Of a DNA stretch of 28,017 bases, positions 11,815-21,682 are shown in pieces. Source of the DNA: Psilocybe azurescens (Eukaryota; Basidiomycota; Agaricomycetes; Agaricales; Agrocybaceae). The notes under the pieces were generated by a model, which made no database searches, had not been told where the DNA came from, and worked only from the letters and a program-made list of their open reading frames with translations. Position numbers and translations under genes: made by a program. Position 1 is the stretch's first letter. Every line of letters begins with the position of its first letter. The DNA lies in assembly GCA_023853785.1 (NCBI GenBank), contig JAJIRX010000306.1:1-28017 (forward strand). Reading direction: 5' to 3'.

Positions 11815-12047
11815 TGTCGAGAGCCAGTGTTGGACTCAGCGGCGTTGAGGTTTTCCTCCAGTTAAAGCTCAAAATCAACGCATTGCGCGTGGCACGTGAT
11901 GGTCTCCGTTTATGGAAGAGGCTCCGTGGTACCGCCACAACTTTTAGCTTGGATTCTCACTACTCAGTACTCAGTAAGTAGACCTGCCGAGGTTTTCAAT
12001 TGCGGGCTTAAGCAGGTCCAGATTACATCTTATATTCATATCCAACA
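11815..12047. promoter_or_regulatory. Duplicated promoter serving F-box A2
   Basis: Copy of 9505-9745. CACGTG is kept at 11893-11898 and the ACTCAGT pair is kept. The ACGCGT box has become ACGCAT with neighbouring CG-to-TG changes, so the cell-cycle-type box is lost on the side that no longer faces a condensin gene. This is seen directly; relaxed selection is inferred. Confidence 0.5.
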
Positions 12048-13473
12048 ATGGTAAAATCAAAGTCGTCAAAATCCCGAAAGCGCATTCCAACAGAGGTAAC
12101 GAAGGCAGCAAATAATCCGCATATTTTCCCGACCTTCGATCAACAGGATGAACCATCTCCTTTTCTTTCTCTTCCTACGGATATTATGTACCTGATTATC
12201 ACCTGCTATCTCGATTCCCAGGAGCTTAGATCCAGTCTGTGCGCACTATCGATGGCATGTCGATATCTCAACAATCAGTGCCGACCCTATCTGTTCAGAA
12301 CCATTGCGGTGAAAAGACGCGAACCCAACTTTCTGTTTGATAAATCACCACGGACGACAACGGTCGCCAAACGCTTTATATGTCTTCTTAAAAGCTCTCC
12401 TGACATCTATGACTTTATTCGCCACCTGGACGTATGCGAAACTGGACTTACCCTTGCCTTGTTTATTAGAGAAACTCTGTGGAAAAACGAGAAGAAAGAC
12501 CTTTCTTCGATTCTCAGGCGCAGCCTATACAGAATGCCAAATCTCCGCAGTATTCACATCTCAATGAATACACACCCTTGGATCCATCTCTCAACCTCTG
12601 TTCACAAAGCCGTATGTTCAGCCTTATCCAACTCAACCCTCGAAAAAGTGACGCTCAGCTTCATTACCGTTCCGAAAAACATTTTTGGCTGCTTTCACCC
12701 AAACATGGCATACCTGGATATTGAAGGTCGCCTTACCCCCGCAGATTCTACCATAAGCCTTGATGCAAGACAGCGCTTAGGAATCTTCCGCCCAAAGCAT
12801 TTAGTCATCCGTGAAAATGGCACTTCCAGCGGCATTTTTCCATCTCCATACATGCAGCTGGATATGCTCCAGTCATTAGAATGGCATGTTACTCGATTTA
12901 GTTCAGTGAATGTAGCTTTTTTGGAACAATCTTTCCTCACTTTTGCTACATATCTCAAAGTGTTCAGTATATCGATTGTAGTAATGGTGGATAGAAGTGA
13001 GTGTTCCCACTGTCCTCATACATATTCTAATTTTTATCTCCTGAGTAGTACCGGATTCTCTCCATCTACACACGACATGTTGCATGCTCGAAACATTGAA
13101 GTTGACTTTAGGATTTGACCAGTATCCCAATGAGCGCAACCAAGAGGGAGAAATCATGCATTTTTGTTGGTCAATCGAAGTATTTGCATCCCTTCCTTCG
13201 ACCATACGGGATATAGAATTTCGCATTGATGCACGTCCTGATACGATAGAGGAGTTTCCGACGTTGCCATGGCATATACTCGACGACATCTTTCGTTTGG
13301 AAGAACGATTTCCCCAACTGACCACCTTTAGAATCGTAATCTGCCGCACAACTGAGATCCGACGCCACAGCGTTTGGGACGGTAGCATAATATGTAATAT
13401 GTTGAGAGAAAAACTGCCGCATATTTCAAAAAGGAATGTTCTTGTTCTGGTTTCGGAAATGCGGGATTTCTAG
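12048..13473 (+). CDS. F-box protein, copy A2 (intact)
   Basis: Intact paralogue of A1, predicted 457 residues. Exon 1 is 12048-12996, the 52-bp intron 12997-13048 (GTGAGTG..GAGTAG), exon 2 13049-13473. The basic N-terminus (KSKSSKSRKR) could be nuclear-targeting. The F-box-like segment starts LPTDIMYLIITCYLD at about residue 42. The rest is LRR-like: NLRSIHISM, LEKVTLSFITV, LQSLEWHVTRF, MLETLKLTLGF, LPSTIRDIEFRID, LTTFRIVIC. No frame break is seen. It differs from A1 by scattered substitutions and a 15-bp deletion (SGIFPSPYMQ). It lies tail-to-tail with F-box B. It probably bridges Skp1 and an unknown substrate. Confidence 0.85.
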
Positions 13474-13618
13474 GGGCTCTAAAGCAACGCAAAGACAAGT
13501 GGTATGTCATACAATTTACTATGTGCTAAATTGAACAATCTGTTTACCACCAGCTCAAAGGACGATTCACAGTAATATCAATCATCCGGAATCCATTTTT
13601 CCAAATGACCATGTAACA

Positions 13619-15135
13619 CTAATTAATTATATTTACGTGCCACCCAGTCTCCTCCACGACTAAATCAATCTTTCCAGACAGGAATGGCATGGCTTTCACA
13701 AGTTCAAGGTAGGCATTGTTTCCGAAGTCATCAAGGCTGAAATAGTTCTTCCTTGCGTCAAAATGACAGTGAACCTTTAAGAAAAAAATGAAGTTTTGAA
13801 GAAGAGGGCATCTCTCGCGTAGGATCGCGTCAAGTGCTTGCCATTCCTCCGCAAGCTTCCATAGATACATGTTAGCACTTTCGGGCGTGAGCAAGACACA
13901 TATATCCGGTTTCCAGGTTATAGAAGTCAAGGTATCGGGGCAGTTTCTCAGCACGGAAATGATGTGCCGTAAAAATGTTGTAGATGGACCACCCTCGGGC
14001 CATTTCCTCACGGACCCACGATTGAGGAATTCATACTGAATAGTTAGTCGAGTCAAATTCTTCAGCGACTGCATGCAAAGCTCTATGTCGCGAAGACTAC
14101 TGCCTTCTTCGAAAAATCCATCACCTAGTCGTTTTCTTAAGCCAGTTTGAGACAAGTACAAAATATGGAAGGCCACGTACGTGAAAAACACTGAAAGTTC
14201 AACTCTAGTTCTTCTATCATGCAAGCCTTCTCTACTATGACTCGTCCTACCTGGGTCAAATTTATTTCGTTGTACACAGACATTCTTATTTCTATGCAGA
14301 AACATTTCAGCGATGGCAGTGCCAGCCTGCCACGATAGGTCGAAAGGTCGTCATCTTGATCTGAGGAGCAGAAAATATACGGAATCATTACATCCCTCGA
14401 GGTGATGCGCTGGACAGTGGTAGGAAGAGCCATGAAAAAGTCGTCGTTGAATGATACAGAATCTGTAACATCCACTCTGGCCGGTGTGCTATACATCATT
14501 AGATGCGTAATCATAGTGCCTCTCAAAAAGCTGCCCGGAATGTTGGAAAAACAATACAGTCCGAGAGTTTGCAAACTCGGTAATCGAACCAATTTCCACA
14601 AAGAGGACTTCACTGAGGGTGGAAGCTCGTCCCAGTCGGAGAAACGGTCGGCTTCACACTCGTCTTCCTCGACAGGGTCCATACCGTATGCATCTATACC
14701 GTATGCATCGTCACCAATGATGAACTGCTGAAGATTCGGGGACTGGGCAATCACATCGATAAATATAGAAATTGCCTCGGCCATAGCATCAGCAGGGTAT
14801 TCTTCATCGTTGAAGAAGAGCTCTAGCTGAATATCCAACCGAACTTTTCGAAGGGACTTTAGAACATCGAAAGAGCCAGAAGAAACGACTGTTTTGCAAA
14901 ACTGCATAAGGTATTCGGCCTGGTACTCTGGTCCAGGGTATCCTCTTATCCAGATGTTGCGATACAAGTAGTAGTGAGCACGTCCAGACAGCTGCCAAAA
15001 GGCTGCACGAGCGCTCTTGAGATCTCTCCAGCATTGCCATCTATCTCGACGGTCTAGTACTAAGCCTTCAGCGAGCAGATCTATGATGTTGTCCCACACT
15101 TCGATAGGAACTCGCTCGATGGCTCTGGAAGCCAT
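13619..15135 (-). CDS. F-box protein B
   Basis: The N-terminus reads MASRAIERVPIEVWDNIIDL, an F-box-like start (VPxEVWxxII) typical of agaricomycete F-box proteins, followed by KSARAAFWQLSGRAHYYLYRNI. LRR-like segments follow (LRKVRLDIQLEL, LPSLQTLGLYC, MIEELELNFQCF, LKNLTRLTIQYEF). Exon 1 is 15135-14181, the intron 14180-14125 (GTACGT..CTAG, 56 bp), exon 2 14124-13619; the protein is about 486 residues. The intron gives the join CFSR-DGFFEEG. No frame break is seen. A short direct repeat (YGIDAYGMD) lies near 14690-14710. It is a putative SCF substrate receptor, and the parent of the truncated copy at 11329-11713. Confidence 0.83.
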
Positions 15136-15860
15136 TGATAGAGGTAGGGTGACAGTAGAGGGAAGTTGAAGTGGATAGTTAGTAGTTGCGCCAAAGTCGT
15201 CATCGTTTTAAGACGATTGCCGCTCTTTGTGGAGTTCGATCCTCTATCTGAGCGAGGTGCATATAGTCCTTTTTCTCGTTGTCATAGAGCATCGTTGACA
15301 GTGGGAAAGAGTCGTTGACTTAGTTTAGGAGTTGAAACGGAGCCTAGACAAGATACAAAGGCTCCAAGACAACCACATATCCAAAGTAATGACAGAACAT
15401 GAGGTCAGTCGGTTTGAATGACGTGCTTTAGACTGTTTGTTCTTTGCCTCAGAAATCGGTTCCCAGAGTAGATATCTGTTGACTAAAGCAAATCTACAAT
15501 AAGCCTGCCACTGTTTCGTCTAGGAGAAATGATTCAAGGATCGTATGAGACGAAGAGAAGATCTGATTGCTTACCACTGTACCAGGTAGGAAACGACAAA
15601 AATCATGTGTACGCATAGTTTTCGCGCATATACAATCCCGATTATCGAGAGTGTAAAGCTTTCGTGAAGAACAAGCGGAAGACCCATGAGAAATACTACA
15701 TAGGTGGCTTGATTCGCTGTTTGAACCACAAAACGGGTTTTGCCGGAACGAGCGAGTTGGTCCGATCTGGCGTTCATTTCTCTTCATTTTGTCCAAATTA
15801 TCAATCTCCTTTGTCAATCTCAATCGGAATTCAGAGCCTACTACTTTGAGCTCAATAGCT
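15136..15860. other. Intergenic region, divergent promoters
   Basis: It lies between the ATGs of F-box B (-) and the MYND gene (+). Several short overlapping ORFs on both strands show no recognisable domain or codon signal. I see no RNA gene, repeat or clear regulatory site. Confidence 0.5.
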
Positions 15861-16685
15861 ATGCCGCAAGCACTTTCAAAGCAGGCTCGAGAATTAAAAC
15901 AATGCCAACAGTGCTTCAAGTCAGATTCCAAAGAAGCCCCTCTTCAGACATGCGCTAAATGCAAACGTGCCCACTATTGCGTGCGTATCTCTGAGCCTAG
16001 GACATGTATCCATTTGCGGTATTTTTACGAATAGACTATATGCTCAGTCACGGGAATGTCAAGTTAAGGACTGGAAAAATCACAAGAGACTGTGCGCGGT
16101 GAACAGGGAAATGCGCGCAGCTATGAAGTCAGACGACGTCCTGATCGACGAAACATTGGCAATGATTGGGATGACTATAGCGGATGGGGAGAACAAAATG
16201 AAGAAATGGGTGCAGGTATGGCATTCTCTATCCGCTGAAAGAATCTATACATGATGCCTTCATCACAGTATTACATCCATCGTCCATGCATTGAGACTGC
16301 AAACAACGCCAGAAGCGTGCCTCACGCATCTTCTAACGTTCACTCTCGTTCCAAAATTCACAGCCGAGAATCCACCTCGCAAAGACAAAGACATTTGGAC
16401 TGCCTTTAAGGTGGAAAACATTCAGGTCCTTTCGTTCGAGGAATGTATACAGGCCAGGCCAGAGCTCGAAGCGCAGTTCGATAACATTGCCTTGAAAACT
16501 AAAAATTCCTGGAAGAGAATTTCAAGACCATTGGATTCCCCATCACCTTGATACAGATCCCTTGCATCCGTACAACTAGGTTTATACCCATTGGCATCGA
16601 AGGCCCTCCTGAAGAATTGGTTCGCTGGGAACCGCAATGGAAGGAAAACCTAACAACGATCGTCGAGCAAGGGATCGCAATCTGA
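15861..16685 (+). CDS. MYND-type zinc-finger protein
   Basis: The N-terminal MYND zinc finger is complete: CQQCFKSDSKEAPLQTCAKC, KRAHYC, then SRECQVKDWKNHKRLC, giving the C-x2-C..C-x2-C..C-x3-C..H-x3-C ligand pattern that usually mediates protein contacts in transcriptional regulators. Exons: 15861-15980, 16048-16215, then about 16269-16685; introns 15981-16047 (67 bp) and 16216-16268 (53 bp). The downstream domain (HALRLQTTPEACLTHLLTF, VENIQVLSFEECIQARPE) resembles the common uncharacterised part of basidiomycete MYND proteins. Two frame breaks are needed: one extra base near 16276 and one missing base near 16508 (TTCCTGG). The C-terminus reads WEPQWKENLTTIVEQGIAI. The start is the ATG that leaves about 17 residues before the first Cys. 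Function is unknown beyond the zinc finger. Confidence 0.85.
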
Positions 16686-16929
16686 GTATATATCAACAGA
16701 CACATACGGGAAATGGTCATATCACTTGAAGGGAACCCACTTTCTTACCAAATATCCTCATCGTCACTTACTATTGAAGATATAAAGCAAATCAAGTTCT
16801 TACTTTCGACTTTGACCTTGGAGAGAGTCTCGATTTTGGGTTCGGCACCGGCTGGCACCGGATAGAGGACGATTTAATAGCCTCGACCGTCTTTTAACGT
16901 GAACTTCAACGGCTTTGATCCTTACCACC

Positions 16930-17136
16930 ATGCCACAAACTGCCTCACTGCCGATGCGGGGCGCAGATAAATGAAACAATGTCAGTATTTTCACACATCC
17001 GACACGAACGATTCCCCACTCAAAATCTGTTCTAAAGGCAAACGCTCTCATTATTGTGTGCATAAACATTTTTGTGAACTCTGAAGTATGGCAAGAAACG
17101 CCAAAGGCGTACCTCACTCATCTCCTTTCAAGAGTG
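16930..17136 (+). pseudogene. Decayed MYND gene duplicate
   Basis: The ATG at 16930 starts MPQT, like the gene upstream (MPQA). After a stop and frame change, KQCQYFHTSDTNDS, LKICSKGKRSHYC parallels KQCQQC..CAKCKRAHYC. The DNA then jumps to QETPKAYLTHLLS, parallel to the intact gene's QTTPEACLTHLLT, so most of the middle is deleted. One zinc-ligand Cys in the first pair is lost (CQY). It is a clear relic of a tandem copy and not expressed as a finger protein. Confidence 0.82.
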
Positions 17137-17607
17137 CAATAAAGACCTTTGCAACAAAACGGAACTGCCATATAGGCTGTTAGGTTTGGTCGGTTGTGGA
17201 GCGCATACATGAAACCTGTCTGTACCTGTCTGCGCAGCCAGTCAATCAACACTTGATACACTTGGCCCTCAGCTTCACATATTTAATAGAATGTCTGACT
17301 CGCCATACTTTCAGTCATCGGTGAGTGTCGACACTATGTAATATGCTGCATGCGTGTGTACGGATGACAATGGAGGTGTATTATATACGAACACGGTATG
17401 ATTATGTATTGTATTTCTAGAAGAGCCGGGGAGGAATCGGTGAAGCGATTGTGTGAAGTCTAGAGTCATGAAGGGAGTAAACACAGACATTAATACGTCT
17501 ATCGTTATAGTATAAGTCAGAAAACGAGAAAGAGCACAAGACTGCCACGGCTATATCATCCTCAATGAGCGAGGGAAGAAAGAAATGTTTGAAAGGGCGG
17601 CGGTGGT
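17137..17607. other. Intergenic region
   Basis: It lies between the MYND relic and the 3' end of the HMG gene and probably includes the HMG 3' UTR. Short ORFs here have no recognisable product. I see no repeat or RNA gene. Confidence 0.5.
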
Positions 17608-18741
17608 TCAAGTGCATAGATCGAAATCGAAGAATTGCTTGATGAACGCGTCTTGATCCTCCTCCAACTTAAAATCGCAATGGGGGGACTCAGAAGCTAC
17701 CTCCGCCTGCTTTGTCAAGCTGTTCGTATAATGCTGCATCACCGAGTCGCCTTCAAGCTCGCTACCGAACGTGTCGCTTGATGAGCCCAGGAAGTCCGCA
17801 CTAGGGTATGGGTTATCGCATAACAGTGACGAAGGCGCCGATGGATAGAGATATGCACGGAGATACGAGCAGCTGGGACTGTAGAGATGTAATCTGCGTT
17901 GTTATAGAGCTGGGGAGATGGGAACATGTGCGGAAGAGTAGATATGGACGCGAACATGAAGTCATAAGTGTATTGCTGGTACGCATATTGCCCTGTTGCG
18001 GGACCGAGGTGAGGATGAAACGGCGAAGGGGGTTCGCGTTCGCACTCAATATATTCCTGTTGAGAAAGTAAGTGTGAGTATGCGCGATTGGAACACGATT
18101 GATTTGATTTACCTCTTCTTTGATCTTTGGGGTATATCCCAACTCAGGGATCTCAGTATGAGAAAGAGCAGCAGAAACCCACCATTTCCGGAGAAGGGAT
18201 ATGTAGGATATTGAAGCTCGTCGGAGATGAGAGAGAGTGGATTGATGAATAGGGCAATGGAGACTGTAGAAGCCTACGAATGGCGCGTCGAGTGGATGCG
18301 CGAGACTTATTGACAAGGCGCGCGGTCGCTATATGCGGCGAGATAGGTGAAAACGGCTCGGAGAGCGTATTCGATGACGGTGACCGATTGTCTTTAAGGA
18401 CCATGCAACCCTTTCTCTTCTTCACGGGTGTGCTGAACGGCTTCGGCTTCCTCTTGCTGCCACTGCGCCCTGAACAGTACACATAGCCGGGATGTTTCGC
18501 TTGATGCTCCTCCTTCTCAATCGCAGCGAGCTCGCAAAGGTCGCATTTCTTCCACTGACATCTTGTTCCAGACTTTCTCGGCATCTCTGGTGGGTTCGTT
18601 TTGCTGTCCCTCCCCGGTGGTAGATCCGCTGTTTATGTATGCAGAGCGGAAGAAAATGAACGCGTTACTAGGTCGGGGGATATGGCCTGAGTCACGACGA
18701 CGTGCATGACTGTTCTTACGATGGGACAGTGGAAGGCGCAT
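17608..18741 (-). CDS. HMG-box (MATA-type) transcription factor
   Basis: A sequence-specific DNA-binding HMG box near the N-terminus reads IPRPSNAFIFFRSAYI, KVWNKMSVEE, ELAAIEKEEHQAKHPGYVY: the PRPxNAFxxFR and EKxEHxxKHPxY signatures of fungal mating/sexual-development HMG factors. It is followed by a basic KRKPKPFSTPVKKRKG, a likely nuclear signal, a Ser/Pro-rich stretch and an acidic end (LEEDQDAFIKQFFDF). I place the start at the ATG at 18741 (MRLPLSHRKN); an upstream exon is possible. A 56-bp intron is 18112-18057 (GTAAAT..CAACAG). Frame breaks are needed near 18534 (inside the HMG box), near 18179 (GGG run) and near 17880-17910; the breaks join strongly coding stretches. Without them no single frame gives a whole protein. 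Target genes unknown. Confidence 0.8.
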
Positions 18742-19274
18742 CAACGTCAAGGGAAAATCCGAAGGGGGATGCCGGGCTCTCTGATTTGGGAACGCAAAAT
18801 GTGTGCTCAAAATCAGAAGTCAAGGATGAAATGAAGGAGAGGAATCGGGATTCGGGATAGACACATCAAAGGGCTCGACTTTGACTTCGTGATCGGCCAC
18901 TTGCCAGCCATCCTCTACTCTATAGATTCAAATGGTAATTGCACCAAGTAATATTAGTCGCAACAGGATTGAGAAAATGCAGGGTCTTATGTATGTGGCT
19001 TCTAAAGTTATTTAACCGACATAAGACCAGAACGTTTCGCTATTGCATGCTCTATGATGAGCTGTGCTCGGCGCTTTCAAAGTTCTCACGGGGTGACCAT
19101 CAAAGCCAGCGAATCACGTGGGATTAGACATTTTGGCATCGGGCAGTAGAGGAGCAAGCTCAATCAGAAATTATCAGGTAACATGTACAATGCTATCACA
19201 GCCTCATCACAGCCAACACTCCCATTACTTAATGCCATGGGAGCACTGTTCCACCGTCCTCATTCTTATACTGA
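18742..19274. other. Intergenic region between HMG gene and PAH gene
   Basis: Presumed divergent promoter region. A CACGTG palindrome occurs at about 19117. The short ORFs show no recognisable domain. The true 5' end of the PAH gene may lie here. Confidence 0.4.
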
Positions 19275-19959
19275 TGAGCCCACATCGTACTGCAAAGGTC
19301 CTATAGGGCACCACGAACGAAGACGCACCAGCGGCCTCAACGTAAACAAGGCGCAAGTATCACTTCATCAAATCTCGCACTTCATCTCGATCTACTTGAA
19401 GGAAGGGTTACAAATACCCTTAAGCTTGCACCGGTGGGACTCCAACAGTCAGCGGAGACTGGCCAAGCACTCACCGTCAACGACGCACTCTCCTATCTCA
19501 ATGCAGTCAAATTCCGTTACCTTGACACTCCGAACGTCTGCAATGCACTTCTCGATATTATGAAGGATTTTAAAAACTACTTGTGAGTAGATCTTAACAG
19601 CTATGTCTTGGCCAAATAGAATATCTCAAACTGCTGCCAATATCGACACTCAGAATAGATATGCCTGGTGTCATACAGCGTGTTATAAGCTTGTTTAATG
19701 GCCATCCGGATCTCCTGGAAGGGCTCAACGTCTTTTTACCTGCCGGTTATCATATACAGTGACCCGAAGCTCGGACTCCGACAATGGCGCGATAGGATCA
19801 TTCGGATACGTTCGAGGCAGTAGTGTCTCAACAGACTATTCAATCGCATCCTCTCGCACGCAGTCGACGGACTATGGACTCTACTACACAAGAATGGCAC
19901 TTTCAGAAGACCCTGAAGATGTTATAATGGATAAATTCGAACTTGATTTGGATTCGTGA
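19275..19959 (+). CDS. Sin3-like PAH-domain protein with C-terminal STDYG motif (gene C)
   Basis: It carries one paired amphipathic helix domain of Sin3 type: [30 protein letters not shown], then across a 71-bp intron (19583-19653) [35 protein letters not shown]. The intron sits between the two helix pairs. PAH domains bind short helical repressor motifs of transcription factors. A stop at 19760-19762 is followed, in another frame, by a coding-looking tail with [19 protein letters not shown] and the end FELDLDS at 19957-19959. The join is either a frame error near 19757 or an unseen intron. The tail motif recurs in the genes at 21683 and 23243. Sin3 itself is far longer (several PAH plus HDAC-interacting domain), so this is a PAH-only protein. 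The start is unknown; the frame is open from about 19275. Confidence 0.62.
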
Positions 19960-20989
19960 CCAAGGCACTTTTGTATACTTTTTAGTTTTGAAATTTGAGT
20001 TTTGACCTTGTACTAGACTGCAAGGGTTCACAGGCTACCTGTGCATCTGAAGGTAAAACGGAACAGAGCTCATGGCGATAATGACGACTACAGTCTCCAA
20101 ATTTTGTCTATGGCTCGACTATCTGGGGCACATTTAGCTGCAATATGAGAGTACGCCCATACCAGACGCCGGGTATGATATCGTTCGTCAGCGAGTCGTC
20201 ACAAGTGACCGGTATGTGATTTGCGAGTCGTCCTGAAAGACGGAATGGTGCGACATTGCTGAATGCAGGCATGACTGGAAAGTATAGAGATATTCAATGT
20301 TAGAGAAGTGATCGATAGTGTTCAAGCCTACGTATTGAAGCCTGCTGAATGCCTCTATTCTAGTCAGCTTAATATATCTGTTACACCCGACGAGAAAATA
20401 GCGAGGCGACCTTGAGGCAAAACCTTTGGTTTCCACTCGCTTTTTTAGCAGGTTATGGTTGACCCATCATTGGACGACATGCAGAGACAGAATCAAGACA
20501 GAATAGCCAATTGCCTGATAATCATTCCCTTTCATAACTGTAGGAATCACGTATAATGGCCGAGTCATGCCTCACAAAGCGAGTTGTATTGGTGAGAAAG
20601 TTGCTCCATCCTTTGACTTGCTTTCATGGGAAGTGAGAAAGAACCCATGAGCTCTCAAAGGCTAGCTAACTTGACGAGTCAACAATCAGGGCACAAACAG
20701 CAAGCCCCTGGATTATACCATCAGACCAAAATGCTGACAACAAAGATTAGAATAAAGAAGGGCACTTGTTGACAGGAAAGGTTTGTACGTCATGTTTGGA
20801 TAGTAGTATAGTAGTAAATGTCTAGCTCGAGAGCCACTGCTGTTTCCCCTCGCATCCACCATTCAAGTATTTGTCACAGAAGATAAGCCAAAGACGGTTT
20901 CACGTAGCTGGAGTCATCAACTAGATATAAAATGTCAAATAACCCGGCTTGTCAAACAAGATATCTCTCAGAAAAGAGGCAACAAGTAT
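19960..20989. other. Region without a recognised gene
   Basis: One short minus-strand ORF (20436-20188, 82 residues) has no recognisable domain and no partner elsewhere in the window. Nothing else stands out: no long repeat, no RNA gene. It may hold the 3' UTR of gene C and the promoter of the next ORF. Confidence 0.45.
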
Positions 20990-21337
20990 GTGCAAAAGGC
21001 TCATGAGGTTGTTGAGATGACGTGTCCGGGATTGGTTGGGGAGACGCGTCACGTATTCAATCTCCCAGACGGCATTTCAAATTCAGACACCCACATGGGT
21101 TCACTGTTCTTTGCCTGTTCGTTGCTTGTTCGCGAACTTTTTGCTCTTTACTTCGCAAAAGAAGTTCAGCGTTCTGAATCCAATCTCCACCACTGGAAGG
21201 TACTCAGGGACAAATACGACTTTTTCTTAAGGGTGGATCCTAATTGTGGACCGCCTTCCTTACTCTTCCATTTTTGTTGCTTGCTTGTCACTTATGAAAC
21301 TGTGAACTGGATCTTCGATAAAGGTCCATTTCCTTGA
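20990..21337 (+). CDS. Hypothetical protein, about 115 residues
   Basis: The frame is open for 115 codons. The first ATG in this frame is at 21017, giving 106 residues (MTCPGLVGETRHVFNLPDG..). It is rich in aromatic and hydrophobic residues, with two hydrophobic stretches (SLFFACSLLVRELFALYF and PPSLLFHFCCLLVTYETVNW) that could be amphipathic or membrane helices. I recognise no family. It lies between two PAH/STDYG genes but lacks their motif. It could be an exon of a larger gene or a chance ORF. Confidence 0.3.
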   Translation: MQKAHEVVEMTCPGLVGETRHVFNLPDGISNSDTHMGSLFFACSLLVRELFALYFAKEVQRSESNLHHWKVLRDKYDFFLRVDPNCGPPSLLFHFCCLLVTYETVNWIFDKGPFP

Positions 21338-21427
21338 ATCTTGTCCGCGATAATCCCAGCTGTATGTGGCCAGCGTGTACTGTGTACATTCAAGACGGAG
21401 ACTCGATTGGTATGGTAGATTTAGTAA

Positions 21428-21599
21428 ATTTCCCATTTTAGATTTACCCCACCGGATTGACTTTTGGAACGTGTGTATTAGTGCTTCAACGTCATTTCCA
21501 ACTTCGTTGAACTACACAATACACATTAAACTGGAATGAGACTGAATTTCTGAACGCTGGACTTCTTTAGAATTGTGTATACAAGACAAAATGGGAAAT
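21428..21599. repeat. Inverted-repeat-bounded segment (possible MITE remnant)
   Basis: ATTTCCCATTTT at 21428-21439 is a perfect 12-bp inverted match to AAAATGGGAAAT at 21588-21599. A second inner pair (TACACAAT / ATTGTGTA) lies at about 21513 and 21572. The enclosed 172 bp has no ORF. I see no convincing target-site duplication, so the mobile-element reading is weak. Confidence 0.3.
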
Positions 21600-21682
21600 C
21601 AATCAATTCCATCCACGTGAGGGCGACAAAGCTGTCCCAAGGAGTGTTGTAGATCTCGGGACCTAAAGGGATACACTCGCCA

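Larger units (their letters stand above)
11718..14075. repeat. Tandem segmental duplication, right unit
   Basis: Right-hand copy of the 9408-11713 unit. It holds the condensin exon 1 fragment, the copied promoter (11815-12047), F-box A2, and the 3' half of F-box gene B, which continues intact beyond the unit. This arrangement implies that the ancestral order was condensin (-), F-box A (+), F-box B (-), and that the new junction is at 11713-11718. Confidence 0.93.

Noticed and set aside
13737..13808. A 72-bp block in F-box B absent from its duplicate, considered as an intron
   Set aside because: On the coding strand it begins CTCTTC, not GT, and the frame reads through it with LRR-like sequence. 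A deletion in the dead copy explains it better.
15494..15931. Minus-strand ORF of 145 residues overlapping the MYND start
   Set aside because: It runs antisense across the MYND exon 1, has no recognisable domain and matches no spliced model.
18148..18178. Short intron (about 31-58 bp) proposed in the HMG gene after SPEM
   Set aside because: 31 bp is too short to splice, and the longer option needs an AAG acceptor while removing coding-looking sequence (SHTEIPELGYTPK). A one-base error in the GGG run is simpler.
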